8,711 nt of DNA, from assembly GCA_947176675.1 (NCBI GenBank), contig CAMWRN010000087.1, positions 1 to 8,711 of the forward strand. Direction: 5' to 3'. The notes under the pieces are model-generated. The model saw only the letters and a list, made by a program, of their open reading frames with translations. It searched no databases and was not told the origin of the DNA. How positions within the stretch are numbered: the stretch's first letter is position 1; each line of letters starts with the position of its first letter. Source of the DNA: an uncultured Clostridia bacterium (GTDB taxonomy: Bacteria; Bacillota; Clostridia; Oscillospirales; Ruminococcaceae). Of this stretch, positions 1 to 5,677 are shown piece by piece. The translations under genes and the position numbers were made by a program.

Positions 1-1429
1 CAACAGCAGTGTATTCCGTTATTTCGGGATCGAATTCGGGTGTGAGCTTTCCGCGTGAAACGGTCAGCTTGAGAAGTGAAGCGTCATTGTCCGGAATACT
101 TACGCAGACGGGTTCCGACGGTGCGGAAGCGTTGGTCAGATCGTTTGCCCTGACTCTTGCGTAAACGTAAAACGTTCTGTCAGCGGCTTTTCCCGTTACG
201 ACCGAATCACTGTCAAGACTTGTCCACTCTGCGTTTTCGGGGACAAGTCCGTTCTCGGAAACGAAATACTCATATCCCGCTTCCGCAGAAATAACAAAGC
301 CGTCCGCAGTGATCTCCTTTATTACGGGAGACTTTACCTCTCCGGAATAATCCGTTCTTCCCGCTTTCAGTGAATCGGACTTGATAAGTCCCTTGCAGTT
401 CTGGGCAGCGATCGTAACGTTCAGCTCACGTCCGTTCGCGATATCATCGGCTGTGATCGTATAACTGTTTGCCATGGAAACAGACTGGTCTGCCCAATCC
501 TTGGCGCTCCAGCAATATGTAAGCTCTCCAACGATTTCGGCGCCGAAGCCGTCTCTGTAAGTTATCGCAGGTACAAGGACAGTACCCTCCGTGCCGCCTG
601 TGCCAATAGAAACACTTTCTATTGCATCGGAAATATCGTATTTCGATGTAACGATCTCCGCAGGTACGGAAACTTCCGAAGCGCCTATTTCTCTTTGATA
701 AACATAGTACGCAGTGTTAGGTTTAAGTTCCTTGGCGGTCAGGGTTCTGTACCAGTCAAGACTATTGAAATTATCTGTTTTTGTTTCCGAGTATGTATAC
801 TCGTACCCTTTCGGAAGATTGATATTGAATCCCGAAACGGACACTTTTGTAATTGCAGGAGCATTCGGCACGCTTTCAAAAACGGTTTTCGCCGCCGTAT
901 CATCTTCTGACACGGTGATCCTGCCGCCGTCAAAGGCAAGCTCTGCGTCAGTAAACGGGTCTTCCGAATCAAGGTCGGCAGTAAAATTTTCGCCCGCTCT
1001 GGTGGAAAGCTCTATATCGTAGATCCCGTCGGAAGCGGTATCTTTTATCCTGAATTCGAGAACGGCTATCACACCGTCGCTTGAATTTGCGGTTCGGCTG
1101 TTTGTCCAGCCCAGTCTTACAGGACTTTTGGAAATATCCTTAGGCGCGTCGAAAGCGTCCTCGCCGAACGTACCCTTGTCGGAAATATTCACCAGCTCCA
1201 GCGCGTCTGAGTCGTACTTTACCCATACTGCCATTGCGTTAAGACCGCGGTTTCCTTTCAGGGACAGGTTCACCGATACGGTCTCGCCCTGTTTTCCCTT
1301 GACGTTTCCCGCCGATACGAGGATTTCCGCAGACTGTTCAGCAGCGCTTGCAATTACTGTGACTGCGGGCGCAGTCTGCATAACGCTAATAGACGCCGCA
1401 AGCAGCCATGCTATAGGTTGTTTGTTCAT
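1..1429 (-). CDS. Secreted cohesin-containing modular surface protein (3' end beyond the window)
   Basis: The frame is open from ATG 1429 to the window edge: 476 residues without a stop, so the C-terminus is missing. Residues 1-29 form a signal peptide (probable cleavage after VIASA). Residues 34-174 read as a cohesin: a strand with GKQGETVSVNLSL, then WVKYDSDALELV, later DGVIAVLEFRI and a closing GGRITVS strand. Residues 187-262 and 364-446 look like two divergent copies of one beta module (both with a GF.I...GYEY..SE core). They flank an Ig-like module (about 270-355, YTITADDIANGRELNV). From residue 450 a cadherin-like beta-sandwich begins (LTVSRGKLTPEFDPEITEYT). GGAG at 1439-1442 lies 9 bases before the ATG. 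Cohesins bind dockerins, and the gene just upstream encodes a dockerin protein. The cohesin call is from memory of the family pattern. How the protein is attached to the cell is not visible. Confidence 0.85.
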   Translation of the reverse strand, partial: MNKQPIAWLLAASISVMQTAPAVTVIASAAEQSAEILVSAGNVKGKQGETVSVNLSLKGNRGLNAMAVWVKYDSDALELVNISDKGTFGEDAFDAPKDISKSPVRLGWTNSRTANSSDGVIAVLEFRIKDTASDGIYDIELSTRAGENFTADLDSEDPFTDAELAFDGGRITVSEDDTAAKTVFESVPNAPAITKVSVSGFNINLPKGYEYTYSETKTDNFNSLDWYRTLTAKELKPNTAYYVYQREIGASEVSVPAEIVTSKYDISDAIESVSIGTGGTEGTVLVPAITYRDGFGAEIVGELTYCWSAKDWADQSVSMANSYTITADDIANGRELNVTIAAQNCKGLIKSDSLKAGRTDYSGEVKSPVIKEITADGFVISAEAGYEYFVSENGLVPENAEWTSLDSDSVVTGKAADRTFYVYARVRANDLTNASAPSEPVCVSIPDNDASLLKLTVSRGKLTPEFDPEITEYTAV

Positions 1430-1498
1430 ATTTACTGACTCCAATTCATAAAAAGTTTAAACGGTTTGTAATGTTCCTGACGTTCGGAATGTTCCCGA

Positions 1499-3460
1499 TT
1501 AAGAAAGGTGTGCCTTTAAAAGGATAAGATCTTTGTTGTCGATCTTTCCGTCGCCGTTCAGATCAGTAAGGTCGTCCCGCGCGTCGGTATCGTCCTCCGC
1601 AAGAGCCTCCCTCATAATTATAAGGTCGTTCACATCAAACTTCCGTTCCGTATCTTTATTATTTTTATCGCTGTTATCGTCCGCCGTCTTGTTGTCCGTT
1701 GATGTATCAACAGCAATAATGTATACGCCCGAAACGCCGGCAGTGAAGCTTACCGAGCCGTCTTCGGAGCTGTATTCGGCGTTCATGTCTCTGAAGCTTC
1801 CGTCGGATTTTCTCCGCAGTACTGCCGCTTTTGTTCCATCAGCGCCTTTCGGCAGCGGTATAGTCACCTTAAATTGGCAGTTCGGCTTGACTCTCGAAGA
1901 ACCGTCCGTAAAGTATATGTCGTAAGCGCAGACCGCGCCTGCGGCTTTTATTTCCGAAAGAACGACATTATCGGCAGCAAGCCTAAGTCCCGTATCTATA
2001 GTACCGTCGAGAGAAGCGACCGTTATCCCCGACGCGGCATTTTTCAGAACGGAGCTTTCTCCGATCCTGTATGCGTATCTGCATATCTTACAGGCGAGGT
2101 AGTTGTAAAGCTTTCCGTTCCTGTCGTTTATCTGGTATATCCTGTTTCCGTATTTGTGCTGCTCGGAATCTGTCCTTTCGCCGCAGTAACACTGCCTGTA
2201 GTGTACGGATTCCGCGCTTCTGTCGCATTTCCATTCGTACTCGTGCTTAGTGTGGTCGGCAGGATCGACAACCGAAACCGTAAATTTTTTTACAAAGTCG
2301 GTGCCGTCCGCATTGCCTTTTTTTACAGTCAGGGTAAATTCGTATTCTCCTGCTTTTTGGGCGGTCAAACGATTGTTTTTATCTATCGTCAGGTCGGGGC
2401 TGCCGCTTACGGAAAAGTTGAAGCTGTCGGCATACTTGCAGACAAATTCAATGTTTCCCGCTTTGCTTACCGTATCCGCAGAGGGAATACCCGTTATACC
2501 TGTGCCGACGGTGAAAATGTCGGTGGGAGTGCCTGTAATTATTTTAGCGTACTGCATATTCACGTCCGTAACGTAAGACTTGTAGCCGCTGTAATATTGC
2601 AGACTGTAGTCGCAGGTGCTCATTGCGGACTTGTCGTAAAGCTTGAGCCTGCTTTCACGCGTTATGTAATTGTATCGGCAGAATAACGTTTTAAGTGAAG
2701 TATTGCTGCTCAGGTCGAGGGAAGTAAGCTTGTTGTCTGAGCAGTAAAGTCTGACCAAATCGGGGTTTCCCGACAAATCGAGCTGTTTCAGATTGTTGCT
2801 GAAGCATTCAAGCTGTCTGAGACTGCCGCAGCCGGCAACATTAAGTTCGGTGAGTCTGTTATTGCTGCACTTGACAATCTCCATTTTGGGACAGCCGCTT
2901 AGATCGAGCGTTTTTAAACTGTTTGAAACGCAGCTGAGATTTTTAAGATTCCTGTTTTTGCTCAGATCAAGCTCCGTAAGGTTGTTTCCATAAGTAGTGC
3001 CGTCCTTTGAGGTCATTCCCAGATCAAGATTTTCCAGTTCTGTATTACGGCTCAGATTTATTTCGGACAGCATATTTCCGCTTGCCGAAAGGGCGGTCAG
3101 AGCCTTGTTTGAGGAAATGTCAAGCTCTGTAAGCGAATTGTTTTGACATATAAGGGAGGTAAGCTCAGTAAAGTATTCGATACCAGCAAGGCTTTCTATC
3201 TCCATTCCGCTTACCGAAACAGACTTTACCGCTCTTATTTCATCTGCCGACAAAAGCGAGTTCCCGTCCGAATCGATGTTCTCGGAAACGTATTTGCGGA
3301 ATGCAGGGTCTGGGAAATTTGTCTCATTGACCGCCACCCCCGTTTTTGGGGCAGAAGATGCGTTCAGAACAGGGATAAAGTTGTCGGGACAGCCAGTTGT
3401 ACACACAAAAAAGGCGCATGTAAAAGCGACTGCGCCGAGTAAGATTTTTCCTGATTTCAT
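1499..3460 (-). CDS. Secreted leucine-rich-repeat protein with C-terminal dockerin
   Basis: This 653-residue protein starts with an export signal. C24 in CTTGC could be a degenerate lipobox, so it may be a lipoprotein or simply secreted. Residues 45-100 are the clostridial LRR cap (NETNFPDPAFRKYVSE, EF-hand-like DSDGNSLLSADEI, then SLAGIEYFTELTSL). About eight 21-residue repeats (L..LDLS.N..L..L.C..N.) cover 90-266, with a longer third copy (131-160). Next come a beta-rich region (310-398), a cysteine-containing region (C412, C424, C426, C457, C460), a further beta region, and an Asn/Asp/Lys linker (585-604). A dockerin ends the protein: its second calcium loop D633-x-N-x-D-x-K-x-D-x-x-D644 is canonical, while the first (D598-D609) is degenerate. 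GGAGGA at 3467-3472 is 6 bases from the ATG. The cohesin gene follows 69 bases downstream. LRRs suggest protein or glycan binding; the ligand is unknown and no catalytic domain is seen. Confidence 0.88.
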   Translation of the reverse strand: MKSGKILLGAVAFTCAFFVCTTGCPDNFIPVLNASSAPKTGVAVNETNFPDPAFRKYVSENIDSDGNSLLSADEIRAVKSVSVSGMEIESLAGIEYFTELTSLICQNNSLTELDISSNKALTALSASGNMLSEINLSRNTELENLDLGMTSKDGTTYGNNLTELDLSKNRNLKNLSCVSNSLKTLDLSGCPKMEIVKCSNNRLTELNVAGCGSLRQLECFSNNLKQLDLSGNPDLVRLYCSDNKLTSLDLSSNTSLKTLFCRYNYITRESRLKLYDKSAMSTCDYSLQYYSGYKSYVTDVNMQYAKIITGTPTDIFTVGTGITGIPSADTVSKAGNIEFVCKYADSFNFSVSGSPDLTIDKNNRLTAQKAGEYEFTLTVKKGNADGTDFVKKFTVSVVDPADHTKHEYEWKCDRSAESVHYRQCYCGERTDSEQHKYGNRIYQINDRNGKLYNYLACKICRYAYRIGESSVLKNAASGITVASLDGTIDTGLRLAADNVVLSEIKAAGAVCAYDIYFTDGSSRVKPNCQFKVTIPLPKGADGTKAAVLRRKSDGSFRDMNAEYSSEDGSVSFTAGVSGVYIIAVDTSTDNKTADDNSDKNNKDTERKFDVNDLIIMREALAEDDTDARDDLTDLNGDGKIDNKDLILLKAHLS

Positions 3461-3549
3461 CAGAACTCCTCCGTTTATGCATTATGCGCTGAAACGCGTT
3501 TGCCGTACTTTACGATTCGGCTGCTGACGCGAAATACTTATACGTATAT

Positions 3550-3578
3550 ATTTTACCATTTTAACGGCGGATTGTCAA
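3550..3578 (-). promoter_or_regulatory. Sigma-A promoter for the LRR-dockerin gene
   Basis: On the minus strand, TTGACA (3578-3573) is followed by a 17-base spacer and TAAAAT (3555-3550), with a TG one base before the -10 (extended -10). This is one mismatch from consensus with ideal spacing. Transcription would start near 3543, giving a leader of about 80 bases that contains the perfect palindrome AAACGCGTTT (3492-3501). It probably also serves the cohesin gene, because no better promoter is seen in the 69-base gap between the two genes. Confidence 0.75.
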
Positions 3579-3643
3579 CATTTTTTACAATATGTCAAAA
3601 ACACCCGTATTTACAAAAAGAAAAGATTTTTTGGAGGAAATTA

Positions 3644-3672
3644 TTGACTTTTAAACAGTAGTATGCTATTAT
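3644..3672 (+). promoter_or_regulatory. Promoter for the HAAS-PadR operon
   Basis: TTGACT (3644-3649) and TATTAT (3667-3672) are separated by 17 bases, with TG one base upstream of the -10 (3664-3665). An alternative -10, TATAAT at 3670-3675, is a perfect hexamer but would need a 20-base spacer. Both versions lie inside the inverted repeat at 3654-3693, so a repressor bound there would cover the promoter. Confidence 0.7.
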
Positions 3673-3693
3673 AATCTCACAGGAACTACTGTT
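3654..3693. promoter_or_regulatory. Inverted repeat bracketing the -10 box, candidate PadR operator
   Basis: AACAGTAGT (3654-3662) and ACTACTGTT (3685-3693) are perfect reverse complements with 22 bases between them. Arm centres are 31 bases apart, about three helical turns, so both arms face the same side of the DNA. The left arm lies in the -35/-10 spacer and the right arm about 10 bases past the -10. PadR-family regulators commonly bind dyads at their own promoters, and a PadR gene is second in this operon. The assignment to that PadR is an inference. Confidence 0.5.
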
Positions 3694-3721
3694 CAAAAAA
3701 CAATAGAAAGGAAATGATGTT

Positions 3722-4726
3722 ATGACCCAAAAGCAATATCTTGCCAAGCTAAGGAAATACCTGCGTTTCAGGCTGTCTAACGGGGAAATTGACGATATCC
3801 TGTCGGACATGGAGGAATGCTTCGATGCGGGCAAAGCCGAGGGGAAGTCAGAGGAGGATATCTGTCTCAGTCTCGGCGACCCCAAAACAGCCGCCGCGTC
3901 TCTTCTGAGCGAGCAGACGGGCAGCGAGAGGATAACAAGTCTTGCGGAGGTATGGCTGCCGTTTCTGATCTCGGCGGGACTGTACGCGGTATATACATAC
4001 TGCGGCTTCCATGTTGATATGGATACGCAGGGTTATATTCTGCCGATAATGTATGTCCTGCCGCTTATAATGTGGGTGCTTTTTGAGCGCAAAAGCTTTT
4101 TCAATGCGCTGGCAGAGTATAAGTGCGACTGCTTTACCTTTTTTGGAAGCTTATGTATGATTGCGGCAGGATTTGCTTTCAAGGAAATACCTAAGAGAGT
4201 GTTTCTTAATGAATATTACGACCTGCCAAAATATGCCGTAATAATGGCGGTCTTTATTTCCGCGGCAATGATATTTCTTGCAGTTTCGCTGTGGAAAAAT
4301 GCGCCGAAGCCGTTTTCGGCTGTGCCGCTTATCGGAATGGTTTTTATCATATACAACAGCGTAAGACTTTGTTCGGCGTACAACAACCTATATGAACCTA
4401 ACTCAGCTTTAGAAATTGGCATAAGTTTCAAAAATATTCTGACAATTATTTTTGTCTGCGCATCGGAGTTTCTGATATGGTCGTTTATTCGCAGAAACGC
4501 TCTTACACTTGCTTCGGCATACAGTGCAATGACCGTTACGGGATTTATGTTTTACTGGTATTACACGCTTTCGGCATTAGACCCAACCGATAATATGTAT
4601 TATTTAAAGTATATAATAGATGGCGAGAATTATCTTGTGTGGGGTGCGGTCATTGCTTCGGCTGTACTTGTTATGACCGTTGCGGTAAAGTTCTCCAAAC
4701 TGATAGGAAGAAAGCGGGGCGGCTGA
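3722..4726 (+). CDS. Multi-pass membrane protein with N-terminal HAAS (DUF1700-like) domain
   Basis: This 334-residue protein has two parts. Residues 1-66 match the HAAS/DUF1700 helical domain: MTQKQYLAKLRKYL, then EIDDILSDMEECFDAG, then GKSEEDICLSLGDPKTAA, ending near SLLSEQ. The rest contains about eight hydrophobic helices (roughly 77-96, 104-120, 137-153, 171-191, 198-217, 237-257, 261-281 and 304-323). It carries a basic C-terminus (GRKRGG) and no recognised enzymatic motif. HAAS-domain membrane proteins are typically encoded beside a PadR regulator, as here; the order is membrane protein first. AAAGGA at 3707-3712 is 9 bases before the ATG. Its stop is one base from the PadR start, so translation is probably coupled. 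The likely role is a membrane sensor or effector under PadR control, perhaps in the envelope-stress or antimicrobial response; no ligand can be inferred. Confidence 0.85.
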   Translation: MTQKQYLAKLRKYLRFRLSNGEIDDILSDMEECFDAGKAEGKSEEDICLSLGDPKTAAASLLSEQTGSERITSLAEVWLPFLISAGLYAVYTYCGFHVDMDTQGYILPIMYVLPLIMWVLFERKSFFNALAEYKCDCFTFFGSLCMIAAGFAFKEIPKRVFLNEYYDLPKYAVIMAVFISAAMIFLAVSLWKNAPKPFSAVPLIGMVFIIYNSVRLCSAYNNLYEPNSALEIGISFKNILTIIFVCASEFLIWSFIRRNALTLASAYSAMTVTGFMFYWYYTLSALDPTDNMYYLKYIIDGENYLVWGAVIASAVLVMTVAVKFSKLIGRKRGG

Positions 4727-4727
4727 T

Positions 4728-5039
4728 ATGGAAAAAGGACAGATGAAAAAAGGCGTGCTGGAGCTTTGTATCCTCCATGTGACGGCTTCCGACGAGCTTT
4801 ACGGTTATGAGATAATGAAAAGGATAACGGGCGCGTTCCCGGAAATAAACGAAAGCACGGTCTATGCCGTTCTGAGACGGCTTCACAGCGACGGCTGCAC
4901 AGAAAGCTACACGGGGGAGACTTCGGCGGGTCCGAAGAGAAAATACTATCGCATAACAGCAGCGGGCAGGGAGCGATTGGAAAAAATGCGCTCCGAGTGG
5001 CAGGAAATGCTTGACGCACTGAAATCGCTGGGGATATAG
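4728..5039 (+). CDS. PadR-family winged-helix transcriptional regulator
   Basis: This 103-residue protein is a compact PadR regulator. Landmarks are KKGVLELCIL at the N-terminus, YGYEI (25-29), the recognition-helix region ESTVYAVLRRL (42-52) and the beta-wing GPKRKYYRIT (68-77). A final amphipathic helix (about 79-101) provides the dimer contact usual in short PadR proteins. The start at 4728 fits the family (M..xQMKKGVLEL). The next ATG, at 4743, would leave its best RBS only 3 bases away. There is no strong RBS before 4728, and the upstream gene stops one base earlier (TGATATG), so it is probably translated by coupling. The most likely job is to repress its own operon through the 3654-3693 repeat until an inducer or the HAAS protein relieves it. 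The inducer is unknown. Confidence 0.92.
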   Translation: MEKGQMKKGVLELCILHVTASDELYGYEIMKRITGAFPEINESTVYAVLRRLHSDGCTESYTGETSAGPKRKYYRITAAGRERLEKMRSEWQEMLDALKSLGI

Positions 5040-5053
5040 TCAACGCGTTGACT
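5038..5053. repeat. Perfect 16-bp palindrome over two convergent stop codons
   Basis: AGTCAACGCGTTGACT is its own reverse complement. It includes two bases of the PadR TAG and all of the DUF3783 TGA, so the genes end with no bases between them. As RNA it gives a 6-bp stem with a CGCG loop in either direction. No T-run follows on either side, so a classical intrinsic terminator is not supported; a weak terminator, an mRNA 3'-end stabiliser or a protein-binding site are possible. Its core AACGCGTT also occurs in the LRR gene leader (3493-3500). Confidence 0.6.
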
Positions 5054-5429
5054 TTGCTATAGCTTCGCGCTCCTTGGCAAGCTCCTTGAGAAGCCATTCA
5101 ACGCTTTGATTTTGGTTGTAAGCGGTTATAACGGCTTTCAGCGGGATATCAAGTCCCGCGCGGCGCATTTCCTTTAGCAGCAGGTCGAGCCGTTTGCTGC
5201 TTATTCCCGAAAAGATCACGCATTCGCCATCGGCTGAAATATCCGAGCCGTTGGAGGAAAAGCCTCCATAGCCTGCAAGAAAGCCCAATGTTTCTCCCGC
5301 CTTGTCTTCGGGAATGGGTGTGTGCTTCATTCCGAGAGCGGACGCCGCGGTTTCGAGGGCTGCAGCTTTTTCGCCTATCCTATAGGACAAAACGGTTTCC
5401 GGTATCGTGGGTATAACTCTTGATCTCAT
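5040..5429 (-). CDS. DUF3783-family protein of unknown function
   Basis: This is a soluble 129-residue protein with no signal peptide or membrane helix. The N-terminal half contains VLSYRIGEKAAALETAASALG (about 13-33) and the conserved-looking LGFLAGYGGF (48-57). The C-terminal half matches DUF3783: CVIFSGISSKRLDLLLKEM, then LKAVITAYNQNQSVEWLLKEL. The family has no established biochemical role. The start is placed at ATG 5429, which has AGGAG (5438-5442) 8 bases upstream. The GTG at 5438 used by the longest frame lies inside that RBS. The gene stands alone on the minus strand, stop-to-stop with padR and divergent from the CAP gene, so it is probably expressed from its own promoter. Confidence 0.78.
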   Translation of the reverse strand: MRSRVIPTIPETVLSYRIGEKAAALETAASALGMKHTPIPEDKAGETLGFLAGYGGFSSNGSDISADGECVIFSGISSKRLDLLLKEMRRAGLDIPLKAVITAYNQNQSVEWLLKELAKEREAIAKSTR

Positions 5430-5437
5430 GCAGTTCA

Positions 5438-5442
5438 CTCCT
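5438..5442 (-). promoter_or_regulatory. RBS deciding the DUF3783 start
   Basis: AGGAG on the minus strand, 8 bases before ATG 5429. It overlaps the in-frame GTG at 5438, which rules that codon out as a practical start. Confidence 0.8.
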
Positions 5443-5465
5443 GTTTGAATTGTTGTATTTATTAT

Positions 5466-5494
5466 AGTATAACCTAAAAATTAGCCGGTGTACA
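5466..5494 (-). promoter_or_regulatory. Possible promoter for the DUF3783 gene
   Basis: On the minus strand, TATACT (5471-5466) lies 17 bases from TGTACA (5494-5489), a weak -35. A perfect TATAAT (5466-5461) follows immediately but has no recognisable -35 at the right distance. One of these -10 boxes probably serves the gene; the choice is uncertain. Confidence 0.4.
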
Positions 5495-5496
5495 GT

Positions 5497-5509
5497 CTTT
5501 TGGCAAAAG
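5497..5509. repeat. Short perfect dyad CTTTTG-G-CAAAAG
   Basis: A 6-1-6 perfect dyad lies just upstream of the possible DUF3783 -35 box. It is a plausible regulator half-site pair, but short and AT-rich enough to occur by chance. Confidence 0.35.
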
Positions 5510-5529
5510 TGGTAAAATTTTTTGAAGAT

Positions 5530-5576
5530 AAATTTTGATTTAGCACACTGTCTGTAGGAACGCTAAATCAAAATTT
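5530..5576. repeat. Perfect 15-bp inverted repeat between divergent promoters
   Basis: AAATTTTGATTTAGC (5530-5544) and GCTAAATCAAAATTT (5562-5576) are exact reverse complements around a 17-base loop. The flanking promoters point away from it, so neither neighbouring gene should transcribe it. It has no T-run in either direction, which argues against a terminator. It could be an operator, a cruciform-forming element, part of an unannotated small RNA, or the remnant of a tiny mobile element. No target-site duplication is visible at its ends. Confidence 0.7.
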
Positions 5577-5617
5577 GCAAGTCCAAAATCATTCTTCGCG
5601 AAATTTACTTTCCGCCA

Positions 5618-5646
5618 TTGACAAAAATTAGTTTTGGCGTTATAAT
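5618..5646 (+). promoter_or_regulatory. Consensus sigma-A promoter for the CAP-domain gene
   Basis: TTGACA (5618-5623), a 17-base spacer and TATAAT (5641-5646) match the consensus exactly. The predicted start near 5653 gives a leader of about 25 bases before ATG 5678. Strong constitutive expression is expected unless a repressor acts; the dyads upstream are candidate sites. Confidence 0.85.
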
Positions 5647-5666
5647 TATTGTAATTAAACTGTTTT

Positions 5667-5671
5667 GGAGG
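5667..5671 (+). promoter_or_regulatory. RBS deciding the CAP protein start
   Basis: GGAGG lies 6 bases before ATG 5678, which opens directly onto a signal peptide. The longest frame begins at TTG 5618, but that TTG is the first half of the -35 box and lies upstream of the predicted transcript. Confidence 0.85.
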
Positions 5672-5677
5672 TATTTT

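Noticed and set aside
695..1451. Plus-strand frames in the first 1.5 kb
   Set aside because: The minus strand is open throughout with signal peptide, cohesin and beta modules; the plus frames are shadows.
1473..1499. Three imperfect 9-base units with a GTTC core between the LRR and cohesin genes
   Set aside because: Only the GTTC core and one 8-base direct repeat (AATGTTCC) are exact, the folded stem is 4 bp, and there is no T-run; too weak to call a terminator or operator.
1874..2686. Plus-strand open frame of 270 codons inside the LRR gene
   Set aside because: It lies antisense to a well-supported gene, has no family resemblance and reflects codon usage on the opposite strand.
4630..5097. 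Minus-strand open frame across the HAAS, PadR and DUF3783 genes
   Set aside because: It is antisense to padR and its low-complexity translation matches no domain; padR is clear in the other direction.
5430..5438. GTG start of the DUF3783 protein
   Set aside because: The GTG overlaps the AGGAG that serves ATG 5429.
5530..5576. The 15-bp inverted repeat as a rho-independent terminator
   Set aside because: No T-run on either side, and both flanking promoters direct transcription away from it.
5618..5677. N-terminal extension of the CAP protein starting at TTG 5618
   Set aside because: The TTG is part of a perfect -35 box, the extension lacks an RBS, and GGAGG plus a normal signal peptide support ATG 5678.
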